From Nocardia sp. NBC_00565 (GTDB taxonomy: Bacteria; Actinomycetota; Actinomycetes; Mycobacteriales; Mycobacteriaceae), in assembly GCF_036345915.1 (NCBI RefSeq), contig NZ_CP107785.1, positions 4,712,001 to 4,776,000 of the forward strand: 64,000 bases of DNA. Direction: 5' to 3'. Below are positions 1-9,235 of the stretch, piece by piece. The position numbers and the translations under genes are program-made. Below the pieces are notes generated by a model. The model had not been told where the DNA came from. It ran no database searches and saw only the letters and a list, made by a program, of their open reading frames with translations. Within the stretch, counting starts at the first letter, position 1. Each line of letters begins with the position of its first letter.

Positions 1-1510
1 TGGACGACGTCGTGCTCCCGTTTTGGATCTTGTCGATCGCAGAATTTATCGCAGACAGTATTGAGGAATTATCGCCGCTAGTTCCCGTTGTCGTGTCCTC
101 GGTGGTGGTGCCGGACGTATCGTCGGTGCCACCCTCCTCACCGGAGGTCAGCAGGTCTTTGAAACTGTCACTCCAATCGGTGGGGGTCGTAGTGGTGTCG
201 GTGGTGCCGCTATCATCGCCGCCGTTCTGCCCTGCGGCCAGCCCGGCATTATATCCGGCTTTATACCCGGCGTCCTTGCCTGCCTTGTATTCGGGCGTTT
301 CCTTACCCGCCTTATCTCCATTGTCGGAATTTGCCTGTTTCGCATTGTCGACGATATTGTCGACAGCCGTCACGGCCTTATCGATAAGACCGAAGAGCGG
401 CATCTCTATGTCGGGCAGAATGCGTCTGTAGGTTTCGTATCCCATCGTTCCTACGGACTTTACTTCCGTATCTTTCTCGGTGACATCGCGCAACCGATCG
501 TCGAGTACGTTGACCTGGTCCATTATCTTTCCGAACGCATCGCTGTTGACCTGTGCCGTGTCGAGCGCGATCGAACGGATCTTCTCGTCCAGATCTTTGA
601 AGTGCTTCTTGACGTGCGTGTCGTAGTTGAGATATTCCTCGTTATAGGAAGTGGTGATCGAGGATTTATTATCCTTGTCGGTCAACCCCTGGTTGTGCAG
701 CCAGTCCCCGACATCCTCGGCCAGTGCGGCCTTTCCTTTTGCGAAGCAGTCCGCCTGCAACTGCATCGCGCTCTGCGCCTCATCGATCGCGATGCGCAAT
801 TTCTCGGATTCGGCCGGCGGATGGTACAGCAGTACCAGTTTCGCATGCTTGGGGTCCCCCGCCTTGCGGAGGGTCCGCACCACCTCATGGGTTTTGGGGT
901 CGATGAGCTTGATGCTGCCGTCCGGATCGACCTTGATTTCGTAGTTCGACGAGAACAGGTCGGCGGCGTCGGCCCCGGAGTATCCCCACAGCTGATTGCC
1001 GTCCTTGTCGGTGAGAATGAGCTCATTGTCCGAGTTCAGCTTGACCGTATAGTCACCGTTGGTGATCGAATCGCGCGCCTTGCCGTCGGTGACAGCTTCG
1101 GATCCTTCCGGAGCCAGGTGCTCCCAGGGCAGTACCCGGTCGGTACGGCGGTCTTTGACATCCGGGAGCTTGTTCTCGTCGGTCTTCGGCTCGGCCTTCG
1201 GCGTGTCGGGCTTCGGCGGATCGAAATCGCCAATTTTACCTTTATCCGCTATATTCCCGGACGTTTCTTTGGAGGCAGAAGTGCTCTGGTAAATCCGGTC
1301 CGCGTTGTACGGGTGTAGATTCCCGTCCTTGTCGACGATATTTCTATCGAAGTAGTCTATGTGTTCGCGGTGCCCGTCGTCTTTGACGTAGTAAGGCGAT
1401 AAGGTTCCGTCGCCAGATTCCTGGTAATAATACCCTTTGGTCTGCGGCGTTCCCCCGACGACGTATTGGAACTTGCCATCAACGTACTCATAGAAGCTAC
1501 CTGCACTCAT
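1..1510 (-). CDS. Putative ESX-associated secreted protein, C-terminus cut by window edge
   Basis: The frame opens at ATG 1508-1510 (MSAGSFYEYVDGKFQYVVGG) and stays open to base 1, so at least 503 residues are present and the C-terminus is missing. A GAGAGG ribosome-binding site lies just upstream, and the start is 8 bases past the stop of the preceding gene, so the two are co-transcribed. The N-terminal part is acidic and polar. Around residues 150-210 are strands of the type LILTDKDGNQLWGY, faintly like a bulb-lectin repeat. The middle is alpha-helical with many charged residues, followed by a short AGKDAGYKAGYNAG stretch and a Thr/Asp/Ser-rich low-complexity tail. The overall plan (helical body, then acidic Ser/Thr/Asp linker) resembles the product at 12170-13723. 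I recognise no enzyme family; secretion by an ESX system is inferred only from neighbours. Confidence 0.75.
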   Translation of the reverse strand, partial: MSAGSFYEYVDGKFQYVVGGTPQTKGYYYQESGDGTLSPYYVKDDGHREHIDYFDRNIVDKDGNLHPYNADRIYQSTSASKETSGNIADKGKIGDFDPPKPDTPKAEPKTDENKLPDVKDRRTDRVLPWEHLAPEGSEAVTDGKARDSITNGDYTVKLNSDNELILTDKDGNQLWGYSGADAADLFSSNYEIKVDPDGSIKLIDPKTHEVVRTLRKAGDPKHAKLVLLYHPPAESEKLRIAIDEAQSAMQLQADCFAKGKAALAEDVGDWLHNQGLTDKDNKSSITTSYNEEYLNYDTHVKKHFKDLDEKIRSIALDTAQVNSDAFGKIMDQVNVLDDRLRDVTEKDTEVKSVGTMGYETYRRILPDIEMPLFGLIDKAVTAVDNIVDNAKQANSDNGDKAGKETPEYKAGKDAGYKAGYNAGLAAGQNGGDDSGTTDTTTTPTDWSDSFKDLLTSGEEGGTDDTSGTTTEDTTTGTSGDNSSILSAINSAIDKIQNGSTTSS

Positions 1511-1518
1511 GGCACCTC

Positions 1519-3420
1519 TCAACCCCACCGGTTGTTATCGGAAGACACGACCCGTTCATTCGATTCCGCAGTAACCCGGTGTATATCGACCGGCCGTTGA
1601 TACCGGCCGCTTTCCGGTGCCGCCACAACCGCCGCAACATCCGCGAACACCGGATGTTTCACGACCTGCTCATATGCGTATACCTGATCGCGCAACTGCT
1701 GCCAGCTGGTTTCACCGTCCAGTAGAAGTACCAGTTCCGTGCAGCGGCGCTGGAAAGCAAGCGCGCGCAAAGCGTCGGCCCGGTCGTCGGCACGTAGGTC
1801 GCCGAGACCCATATGGGCGACGGGGACCCGGCGGGTCAACAGACTCGCCGCGAGCAGCTCGTCGGCAGCGCGCAGCTCGTCCCACCACTGCCGTGGAACC
1901 TCCTGCCCGGCTTGCAGACCGGCGATGATCCGATCCCGCAACCGCGACATCTCGACCGCCTCTGCCGGAACGGACCCGGTGCGGGCGAGCCGCGCGTGCG
2001 TGTCAGCGGCGAGTTCCAGACAGCGCTCCCGCAGCGGCGCATCGGGCGCGGCGACAAGGTGTTCCGGGGCATTATGTTCGAAGGCATCGTTGGGTCTGGT
2101 CAGCCCGAGCCGATCGACCGTGCCCACGGCAGGTATCCGCAGGTCGACGTCGGCGGCGGGACCGATCATGCCCTCGGCAATGCCGATACCGAGTTGGGCA
2201 CGCAGCCGCGCATCGATCGGACCGGACGACGCGAGCGCGGTGAGTTCGGCACCGGCCTTCGCCCCCCACACCCGGCCGAACTCCACCAATACCCGGGCCG
2301 GATCGGCGATCCCCTCCCAGACCGCGGACGGGCTACCGGTGCCGTCGTCGAGTGTTTTGTCCCACAGCCAGGGTGTGGATACCTCACGCGGCAAGAACAG
2401 GCCCGCCGGCAACCAACCGCGGCCCTCATTGGTGGTGATGAACAGCCCCGCGCCATACGAACCGCGCAGTACCGCCACCGCCCACGACACTCCGACCACC
2501 GTCGACTCCGTCGCGGCCAGCACGGCGGCCAGGAAGGTACGCGCAACCACCAGATCATCGTTCACCGGTGCATCGGCCACGCGCGCCGAACGGGCCGCGC
2601 GTTCACGGGCCGCAGAGACCGCTGCCGGCAGCGTGCCCGGCGACGGCGTCGCGGCGCTGGGTGCGGTTGCGGCGCCATCGCCGGACGATGTGGGTGCCGA
2701 CACTCTGGCGCCCGGGCCAGCGGGCGGGCCGGACGGGCCAGCGGGCGGCGGCGCGGCCGGCGCACTCACCGCTGGACCGGGCGAGACGCTGCGGGCCGGG
2801 CCCGTTCCGGCGGCGGACGGAGGCGCGACAGTCCCGGCCGGTCCCGATATCGGCGGAACCGAGACGCCGGGGCCGGACGGGACGATGGGCACGAACGGAG
2901 CCGGGGGCACGAACGGGCCACCTGTGGATGGCTGGCCCATCGGGCCAGGTTCTGCCGAGGGGGGTTGCGGCGGAAGCGGTTCCGTCGGGCGAGACTCGGC
3001 CGGGCCGGGTTCTGCGGGACCGGGTTGTGCGGGACCGGGTTCCGCCGGATGGGGCACGGCCGGGCCGGGATCCGACGGTCCGGGTGCCGACGGATGGTCG
3101 GGACCCGGCCCGATTCTCACCTGGCTGATGTCCCGGGCGCCCTCGTCATCGGACCGTTCGTACTCAGCGGCGGCCTCTCGCAAGTTCCGCGCCGCGCGGA
3201 GATGTTGGTCGGCCATGGCATTGCCAGCCCGCTCCCGGTCGTCGTAATAGCCGTCCATTGCCTGTTTCACCGGAAGGGCGATCGGGCCGTAATTGTGGAT
3301 AAAGCTTTTCAGCCAGTCATCGGGCCGCTTAGCCCAACGCCGGACCCGTGCCGCGGCCTCTTCCTGCGCGGCGGCCAGTCGGCGCAGCGATTCGGGGTCC
3401 ATGTCCAAACGGCCCGGCAT
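1519..3420 (-). CDS. WXG100-like head plus Rv3899c-like (DUF5632/DUF5631-type) C-terminal domain
   Basis: 633 residues, starting at ATG 3420 behind GGAAAGGA. Residues 1-100 (MDPESLRRLAAAQEE...) form an amphipathic helical head like WXG100/EspC-type ESX substrates and contain YERSDDEGA, which fits the YxxxD/E type VII secretion signal. Residues ~110-280 are a Pro/Gly/Ala linker. Residues ~290-610 are a conserved domain with landmarks NEGRGWLPAGLFLPREVSTPW, DPARVLVEFGRVWG, QWWDELRAADELLAASLL and CTELVLLL. The same domain ends the products at 3556-5421 and 6364-8874. From memory this matches the mycobacterial Rv3899c region (DUF5632/DUF5631), whose biochemical role is unknown to me. It probably acts as a secreted or envelope ESX accessory protein (inference). 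Confidence 0.85.
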   Translation of the reverse strand: MPGRLDMDPESLRRLAAAQEEAAARVRRWAKRPDDWLKSFIHNYGPIALPVKQAMDGYYDDRERAGNAMADQHLRAARNLREAAAEYERSDDEGARDISQVRIGPGPDHPSAPGPSDPGPAVPHPAEPGPAQPGPAEPGPAESRPTEPLPPQPPSAEPGPMGQPSTGGPFVPPAPFVPIVPSGPGVSVPPISGPAGTVAPPSAAGTGPARSVSPGPAVSAPAAPPPAGPSGPPAGPGARVSAPTSSGDGAATAPSAATPSPGTLPAAVSAARERAARSARVADAPVNDDLVVARTFLAAVLAATESTVVGVSWAVAVLRGSYGAGLFITTNEGRGWLPAGLFLPREVSTPWLWDKTLDDGTGSPSAVWEGIADPARVLVEFGRVWGAKAGAELTALASSGPIDARLRAQLGIGIAEGMIGPAADVDLRIPAVGTVDRLGLTRPNDAFEHNAPEHLVAAPDAPLRERCLELAADTHARLARTGSVPAEAVEMSRLRDRIIAGLQAGQEVPRQWWDELRAADELLAASLLTRRVPVAHMGLGDLRADDRADALRALAFQRRCTELVLLLDGETSWQQLRDQVYAYEQVVKHPVFADVAAVVAAPESGRYQRPVDIHRVTAESNERVVSSDNNRWG

Positions 3421-3555
3421 TGGTCAAACAATCCTTTCCACACCCGCGACACCCGAACTCACCCACCCGCTGACCAGCAACGCCGGAACCCTGGGTCGAC
3501 GCTCTTCGCGGGCTCGCGCTCCTCTCTCAGCGAACCGTCGTCCACCGCGCATCGT

Positions 3556-5421
3556 TCAGGGCCGTTCCGAGGTGACATCGGGCACGACAGTCGACGGCGC
3601 GGATACCGCGCCGCTGGGCGGACCGGCGGTGACGGCCGGAGCCGAGACCGCTCCGGGGACGACTGCCGGGCGCGCGGCGGTACGGTCGACGTCCGCGACG
3701 GATACGGCGGCCGGAACCTCCACGAACAGTGGATGTTCCACGATCTGCTCGTGCGCGTAAACGGCGTCGCGCAGAGACTGCCGGGTCGGCTCGCCCGCCA
3801 GCAGCAGTACCAGTTCGTTGCATCGGCGTTCGAAAACCAGTGCGCGCAAATCCGATACCTCGTTGTCGAGGCGCAGCTCACCCAACCCGACCCGGCCGAC
3901 GTCGACCCGCCGAGAGAGCATCTCCGCAGCGAGCAGGTCGTCGGCGTCGCGCAATTCGTCCCAGAGTTCCCGTGGGATCGGCTGCCCGGATTCCGCCAAC
4001 GCCAGGATCCGTTGCCGCGACTGGCGTCCGGCAGCGGCGACGGGGACGGTCACCGACCGCCCCACTCGCGCGTCAGCATCTGTCGCGAGTTCGATACTTC
4101 GGGTTCGCACTTGCGAATCCGCCACCTGCGCAACGTGTTCCAGCGCCGCGACGGAGCCGGTCAAGCCAAGCCGATCGGTCGTGCCCGGGGTGAACTCGCG
4201 CAGATCGACGTCGTAGGCCGGGCCGACGAGCCCCGCCATCGCGACGCCGTCCAGCCTCGACCGCAGGCCCGGATCGATCGGGCCCGACGACACCAGCGCC
4301 GAGAGCTGGGCATTGGCCTTGGGTCCCCAAGCCAGCCCGAACTCCACCAGGACGCGCGCCGGATCGGCGACGCCTTCCCACGGCGATCCGTTGCCGTCGC
4401 CGTCGCCGAGCATCTCATCCCACAGCCACGGTGTGGACACCTCCCGCGGCAGGAACACCCCGGCGGGCAGCCATCCACGGCCTTCGTTCGAAGTGATGAA
4501 CAAGCCGGTCCCGGCAGGGCCCCGCATCACTGCCACCGCCCATGCGGTGCCCATTGCCGAATCGGCCGCCGCGAGAACACTGCTCAGCAGGGTCCGGGCG
4601 AGCACCAGATCGTCGTTCACCGCATCGCCGACCACGTAGGCGGGTTCGGCCTCCTTCTCCTTGTTCGCGGCGACCGCGGCCGCGAACGGTGACGGCACCA
4701 CCACCGGCATCGCGTCGGCGGTCGGCCCGGCAGGCGGTGGTGCGGACTGGCCATCGGCCGATCCGCTGTATACGGGTCCGGCCCCTGGGCCAGGCCCGTA
4801 TGGACCGGGGGTGACCGATCCGGGCGGCACCACGCCACTGCCGAGTGGAGTTGTCGTCGAGGACGCCGCGATGCCGCTGCCGGCCGGCGATGTTGTTGTC
4901 GTCGGCTCGGTCGAAACCGGCGGAGCCACCGAACTCCCTGGACCGCCCTGCACACCCGGAGCGCCGGTACCGGGCGCTGCGCCATTGGGCCCAACCGATG
5001 TCGGCGGAGTATCGGTCGAGGTCGGTCCACCACCGGGCGGGGGTGTGAACGGACCGGAGCCGTTCGGACCTGTCGACGGCACGTCGTTCGGCTTGTTGGT
5101 CAGGTCGCTGATGTCGTGTCCGTTGTGGAGAATTTCCGATGCCATGTCCTGATCGGCGCGTTCATAGGCGTCCGCCGAATCTCGTAGCGACTGGGCCGTG
5201 TATTCATGCTCCTTGGCCAGCGCAATACCAGCACGCTCACGGGCCGCGTAGTACTTCACCAGCGCCTCGTGAACCGGAGCCGCGATCGAGCCATACGTCG
5301 ACGGGAAGGCGCCCAGCCAGTCGGACGGCTGCTTCGACCATTCGCGGGTGTCGCGAGCGACCTGGTCGTGTTGGAGGGCCAGCTGACGCAGCACCGCAGG
5401 GTCGATCTCCATCTGGGGCAT
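3556..5421 (-). CDS. WXG100-like head plus Rv3899c-like C-terminal domain (paralogue 2)
   Basis: 621 residues. I chose ATG 5421 (MPQMEIDPAVLRQLALQHDQ) because AAAGGA lies about a dozen bases upstream and the sequence then aligns with the start of the 1519-3420 product; the frame is open further upstream, but that part reads like non-coding DNA. The head carries YERADQDMA (YxxxD type secretion signal) after a helical hairpin. The Pro/Gly/Thr linker spans ~120-270. The C-terminal ~330 residues repeat the shared domain (NEGRGWLPAGVFLPREVSTP, LWDELRDADDLLAAEMLSRR, ERRCNELVLLL). Heads of this gene and 1519-3420 are clearly homologous, indicating duplication. It is first in the three-gene minus-strand group and is divergent from the response regulator gene. 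Confidence 0.85.
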   Translation of the reverse strand: MPQMEIDPAVLRQLALQHDQVARDTREWSKQPSDWLGAFPSTYGSIAAPVHEALVKYYAARERAGIALAKEHEYTAQSLRDSADAYERADQDMASEILHNGHDISDLTNKPNDVPSTGPNGSGPFTPPPGGGPTSTDTPPTSVGPNGAAPGTGAPGVQGGPGSSVAPPVSTEPTTTTSPAGSGIAASSTTTPLGSGVVPPGSVTPGPYGPGPGAGPVYSGSADGQSAPPPAGPTADAMPVVVPSPFAAAVAANKEKEAEPAYVVGDAVNDDLVLARTLLSSVLAAADSAMGTAWAVAVMRGPAGTGLFITSNEGRGWLPAGVFLPREVSTPWLWDEMLGDGDGNGSPWEGVADPARVLVEFGLAWGPKANAQLSALVSSGPIDPGLRSRLDGVAMAGLVGPAYDVDLREFTPGTTDRLGLTGSVAALEHVAQVADSQVRTRSIELATDADARVGRSVTVPVAAAGRQSRQRILALAESGQPIPRELWDELRDADDLLAAEMLSRRVDVGRVGLGELRLDNEVSDLRALVFERRCNELVLLLAGEPTRQSLRDAVYAHEQIVEHPLFVEVPAAVSVADVDRTAARPAVVPGAVSAPAVTAGPPSGAVSAPSTVVPDVTSERP

Positions 5422-5635
5422 GCCGTTATCAGTCCTTTCCCTCCACCAACTCCTCTCATTGTCGATCCTTCCCATCGCTGGGGACTCTTCGAAGGCCCTC
5501 ACGGCGAGCGGCATCGGCTCGTTCGACCCCAATTTCCCAATGGCGGCAAGGGGATCACTTGCGCGGACACGGTGTGATGCGGCAATGTTGCACATTCGCC
5601 GCTCTTCGGCGTGATCGTGCGGGAAGGTGCGCGGG
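5422..5635. promoter_or_regulatory. Divergent intergenic region between ESX-type genes and response regulator
   Basis: These 214 bases separate the start of the minus-strand gene at 5421 from the plus-strand regulator at 5636 and must hold both promoters. I cannot place convincing -35/-10 hexamers by eye. A perfect 5-bp hairpin, CGCCG-loop-CGGCG at 5597-5611, lies shortly before the regulator's ribosome-binding site. The regulator could bind here to control its neighbours or itself (inference from position only). Confidence 0.45.
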
Positions 5636-6340
5636 ATGCGGCTGATCATGATCGACGATGACGCCGACCGCGGCGCCGCCCTGGCCGAGGCGCTCGAACT
5701 CCATGGCCACCAGGTCGATCGCAAGCATCGCGGCTCCGACCTGCTCCTGGCGCACCACGGCTATCACGCGGTCATCCTCGATCTCACCCTGCCGGATATG
5801 GACGGGCTGCAGGCGCTGCGCAAACTGCGCGAGGTCAGCTCGGTACCGGTCGTGCTGCTTGCCGAGCATGCCGACGAGCGTTCGATCGTGCTCGGATTAC
5901 ACAACGGCGCCGACGATTACCTAGTGAAACCGGCACGGGTCGCCGAATTGGCAGCGCGGCTGGAGGCAGTGACCCGACGGGTCGGCGTCGCCAGCATCGC
6001 GCGCGGCACAACGGTCATCAGCGAAGACGTTCGAGTGGATCTGGCGGCACGTCGGGTCGAGGTGGCCGGACAGGTGATCCCACTCACCCGGCTGGAGTTC
6101 GAGTTGTTGCGAGTCCTGGCCGAGCGGCCCGGAATCGTGGTCAGCCGTGAGCAATTGATGGATTGCGTATGGGGCAACTCACTGCTGGCGGTGTCGCGGA
6201 AACTGTACGTGCACATGGCCTCATTGCGCGCCAAGTTGGACCGCCCCGAGTTGATCACGAATATTCGCGGCTACGGCTACCGGTGGGGTCCGGATCCGTA
6301 TGAGGCGGCGGTCGCGGCGAATATGCTTCGAGCGGTCTGA
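5636..6340 (+). CDS. OmpR/PhoB-family response regulator (orphan)
   Basis: 234 residues. ATG 5636 is preferred over GTG 5627 because GGGAAGG sits eight bases upstream of it. The receiver domain occupies residues 1-115: acidic pocket DDD at 7-9, phospho-acceptor D49 in ILDLTLPDMDG, and K98 in YLVKP. The position normally Thr/Ser (usually LLTA) is Ala76 in VVLLAEHAD, which may alter the phosphorylation switch. The winged-helix DNA-binding domain spans ~130-222, with LTRLEFELLRVLAERPG and the wing IRGYGYRWG. No histidine kinase gene is in the window. The gene sits convergent to 6364-8874 with only 23 bases between stops, and divergent from 5421. It probably controls the flanking ESX-type genes, but this is inferred from location. 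Confidence 0.92.
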   Translation: MRLIMIDDDADRGAALAEALELHGHQVDRKHRGSDLLLAHHGYHAVILDLTLPDMDGLQALRKLREVSSVPVVLLAEHADERSIVLGLHNGADDYLVKPARVAELAARLEAVTRRVGVASIARGTTVISEDVRVDLAARRVEVAGQVIPLTRLEFELLRVLAERPGIVVSREQLMDCVWGNSLLAVSRKLYVHMASLRAKLDRPELITNIRGYGYRWGPDPYEAAVAANMLRAV

Positions 6341-6363
6341 GTTCGGCGGTCGAGGCTCCTTTT

Positions 6364-8874
6364 CTACTGCGTGGTCGGTCCCGCGGAGATAGTCGGGCGA
6401 CGGCCCGATGGATCCCGATTCGTCCCGGCGGAAGGGGTCGGGACGAAGAGCGGATGATCGACCAGCTGACCGTGCGCGTACACGGCATCGCGCAGGCACT
6501 GTCGTGTCGACTCTGCCGTGAGCAGTAGCACCAGTTCGTTGCAGCGGCGTTCGAAGACCATCGACCGCAGGGTGGCCGCGTCGGAACCGGAGCGTCCGTC
6601 GGTGTGCTCGGATCGCAACTCCCCCAACGCCACTCGCGAGACATCGGTGCGCAATGCCAGCATGGACGCTGCCAGCAGATCGTCGGCGTCGCGCAGCTCA
6701 TCCCACCACGCTTCCGCCACGCTCGCTCCGCGCTTGATCGCCACCAGGATCCGCTCGCGCAGCTGTGGCGCCCCCAGCGATGCCGCCGCGCCGATGTGTG
6801 ATTTGCCCAGGCGCACATGGGCATCCGCGGCCAACTCGGTACAGCGGGCGCCTATCTGCGCGACGGGAAACCCGGACACTCGTTCCAGCATTTGCGGCGC
6901 GGCCACCAGACCCAACCGATCCACCAGACCCGCTCCGGGCGACCCGAGATCCATCGCGGTCGAGGCCGCCACCTCACCCGCCATCGGTACCTGCCCCAAC
7001 TGCCCGCGCATATCGGGGTCGATTGCTTGTGAGGACGCCAGCGCCGAGATCCGGGCACCCGATTTGCGCCCCCAGGCCAAGCCGAACTCGACCAATACCC
7101 TGGCCGGATCCGCAATACCTTCCCAAGAGGCACCGTCGGATTCGGACCACTGCCACGGCGTCGAAATCTCCCGTGGTAGGAACAGTCCGGCGGGAATCCA
7201 GCCGCGTCCCTCGTTCGAGGTCACGAAGGCGCTCACCCCGCCGGTGTGGCGCAGCACCGACACCGCCCAGGACAACCCCACTGTCGACGGACCTATCGCC
7301 GCCAGCACGCCGCCCAAGATGGTCCGCGCCAGCATCAGATCGCCGTCGACTCGCTCGCCGAGTACGAACGCCGGTGCGGCCGCGGACAACATCGCCGCTC
7401 CCACCGCGTCGCGGATCAGTTCGTCGCTGCCAGCGGTATCGCTATGCCCCGAATTCGGATGGGCCGCCTCCTGCTCGGTATTGCGGTTCGGCAATGGTTG
7501 TTTGGTCGGCGCAGCCGAGACACCGGCCGAATTTCCGGATACAGCGGTGACTTTCGACGGCCCGGCCGCCGCGACCCGCTGGTCCGGCGCCGAGCTGCGC
7601 ACATCCGGCACCGCACCCCGAGAATCGGTCATCGAGACGGGTTGGCGAGTCTGGGACGAGGGCGCCGAAACCGTCGACCCGGTCGGCGCGGCAGCCGACG
7701 ACACCGCTCCCGGCGCCCCGGCGGATACCGCTCCGGCCGCGGCGCCGCCGCCGGCGAACAGTGGGGGCGCGAACGGCATCTGCGCATCCGGGACCCCGTC
7801 GGCGGCACCGGTTTCCGCCGACAACTCAGCGGCGTCGGACGGACCGCCCGCCGACGCGCTCGCATCGGTCGTCGCACCGCCGATGGTCGAGTCCGTCGAC
7901 GCGGGGCCCGAGGACACGCCGAGGTCACTTCCCGCCGTCGACGTCTCATCCCCGGCACCCGGTGCGCTGGTCGGCGAATAGTTCACGGCCGCAATACCAT
8001 CGGTGGACGAGGTAGATGTCGGTCCGAGCCCCGAGACGGCCGGTGCCACGACCGGCCCAGGCGTCTGCTGACCATCGCCTACCTGCGCCGGTTCGGCTCC
8101 GGCTGGAGCCGGATCGGTCGGCTGTGGCATCCCGGGGCCGAGATCCACATCAGGGTTCAGCGGCGTAGGCAGACCCGGCAGCGGTGCGTCTGGACGGTGG
8201 ACTCCCGGATGCCGCGCATCGGGATGGTGATCGCCGGGATGACGTCCGCCCGGATGATGACCGTCGGGTCCGTGCCGCCGCGTCGGCCCGCCGCCCTGAT
8301 CATCCGAAGATCCGGCCTCCCCCGGACCCGGCTGCCCCAACTCATCGGCGATCCGCTGCAGCCAGGGCAGTCCGGTCGGGCTGATGGTCTGCACCGCGCT
8401 GCGCACAACGTCCTCGACCTCGGCTTTCGCCTCGGCGATGGCATTGTTGATGCGCTGCTGAATCCGCGCCGCACGCGCCGCGTCATCGGCCTCGCCGTCC
8501 TCATCGGGCTCGGCTGCGGGCGCGGCCTCGATGCGACGATCGGCTTCCTCGACGATGTCGAGAATCCGATTCCTGGTCCGATGCACCCGATCGGCGAATT
8601 CCCCGAACGTGTCCGCGGCGGCATTCAGTGCGTCGGCGAACGCGCGCGGATGCCATTGCTGGGCCCGCATATCGTCCTTGACCGGCTGCAGACCGATGCT
8701 GGCGCGCACGGTGTCGTCGAAGCCGCGTCGTGCCCGTTCGAGGCTGTCCGGGTCCAGCGCATCGGCGCCATCGCGCGCCGAAGTTTCCAGCGCGCTCCAG
8801 TCCCCTGGCGAGATCACCGGCCAGTTCTCACCGACAATGGCCTTCCAGTAAGGGCTTTCGCGCTCCGGCTCCAT
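6364..8874 (-). CDS. Large ESX-associated protein with Rv3899c-like C-terminal domain (paralogue 3)
   Basis: 836 residues from ATG 8874 (MEPERESPYWKAIVGENWP), 7 bases after the preceding stop. The frame extends upstream but would run through the upstream gene. The head differs from paralogues 1 and 2: YWKAIVGENWPVISPGDW, then helices to ~160 with a WHPRAFADAL motif and a charged DEDGEADDAARAARIQQRIN stretch, so it is a different WXG-like module. A His/Pro/Gly/Asp-rich linker (HHPGGRHPGDHHPDARHPG, ~residues 215-240) and a long Ala/Ser/Thr linker follow. The C-terminal ~330 residues contain NEGRGWIPAGLFLPREISTPW, EAWWDELRDADDLLAASML and ERRCNELVLLL, as in 1519-3420 and 3556-5421. It is last in the operon starting at 14293. 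Function unknown. Confidence 0.85.
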   Translation of the reverse strand: MEPERESPYWKAIVGENWPVISPGDWSALETSARDGADALDPDSLERARRGFDDTVRASIGLQPVKDDMRAQQWHPRAFADALNAAADTFGEFADRVHRTRNRILDIVEEADRRIEAAPAAEPDEDGEADDAARAARIQQRINNAIAEAKAEVEDVVRSAVQTISPTGLPWLQRIADELGQPGPGEAGSSDDQGGGPTRRHGPDGHHPGGRHPGDHHPDARHPGVHRPDAPLPGLPTPLNPDVDLGPGMPQPTDPAPAGAEPAQVGDGQQTPGPVVAPAVSGLGPTSTSSTDGIAAVNYSPTSAPGAGDETSTAGSDLGVSSGPASTDSTIGGATTDASASAGGPSDAAELSAETGAADGVPDAQMPFAPPLFAGGGAAAGAVSAGAPGAVSSAAAPTGSTVSAPSSQTRQPVSMTDSRGAVPDVRSSAPDQRVAAAGPSKVTAVSGNSAGVSAAPTKQPLPNRNTEQEAAHPNSGHSDTAGSDELIRDAVGAAMLSAAAPAFVLGERVDGDLMLARTILGGVLAAIGPSTVGLSWAVSVLRHTGGVSAFVTSNEGRGWIPAGLFLPREISTPWQWSESDGASWEGIADPARVLVEFGLAWGRKSGARISALASSQAIDPDMRGQLGQVPMAGEVAASTAMDLGSPGAGLVDRLGLVAAPQMLERVSGFPVAQIGARCTELAADAHVRLGKSHIGAAASLGAPQLRERILVAIKRGASVAEAWWDELRDADDLLAASMLALRTDVSRVALGELRSEHTDGRSGSDAATLRSMVFERRCNELVLLLTAESTRQCLRDAVYAHGQLVDHPLFVPTPSAGTNRDPSGRRPTISAGPTTQ

Positions 8875-8881
8875 CCGGCGG

Positions 8882-9199
8882 TCAGATCGATTCGGCGGAT
8901 CGGTCCACCTCTTGCCCACCAGCGATATCCGCGGCACTGAGCACGTTGACGGTATGAGTGCCCTCCCGCAGCGCCGTTTCGGCTCGACGACCACTGGCCG
9001 CCAATGCGTTGCCGAAGGTGGTCTTGATCCACTGCAACTTCGCGACCAGTGCGTGATCGAGCGGCGACTCCGGACGCCGGGACACCGTCAGATTCTCGGT
9101 CGTCCCCGCGACACCGGCGACGACCGCGTGCGCCGTACCGGTGTAGTGGCCCAGGGCCGCGAGCACCACGTGCGGCGCTTCCATGCTCAGTTCGTTCAT
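8882..9199 (-). CDS. Small WXG100/EspC-like protein
   Basis: 105 residues from ATG 9199 (MNELSMEAPHVVLAALGHYT). The size and plan, one predicted strand followed by two long amphipathic helices (~10-85), match ESX-secreted EspC/WXG100-type proteins, but there is no clear WXG motif; the turn region has LQWIKTTFGNAL. It ends 7 bases before the start of the 836-residue protein, suggesting it is the small partner of that large substrate (inference). An alternative start is Met6. Confidence 0.7.
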   Translation of the reverse strand: MNELSMEAPHVVLAALGHYTGTAHAVVAGVAGTTENLTVSRRPESPLDHALVAKLQWIKTTFGNALAASGRRAETALREGTHTVNVLSAADIAGGQEVDRSAESI

Positions 9200-9235
9200 A
9201 CGGGATCCTGTTCCGGAGAAGTGCGGGGTGTGGCG

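Noticed and set aside
3421..3555. Possible terminator between the two paralogous ESX-type genes
   Set aside because: GC-rich inverted segments exist but no stem followed by a T-run on the minus strand.
1813..4692. 959-codon plus-strand frame opposite the paralogous ESX-type genes
   Set aside because: Arg/Gly/Arg-rich translation without domains; it is the GC-skew mirror of the minus-strand genes, which carry conserved homologous domains.
8874..8994. Upstream start extension for the 836-residue gene
   Set aside because: It would overlap most of the small upstream gene's end and reads as non-homologous sequence; ATG 8874 starts 7 bases after the upstream stop.
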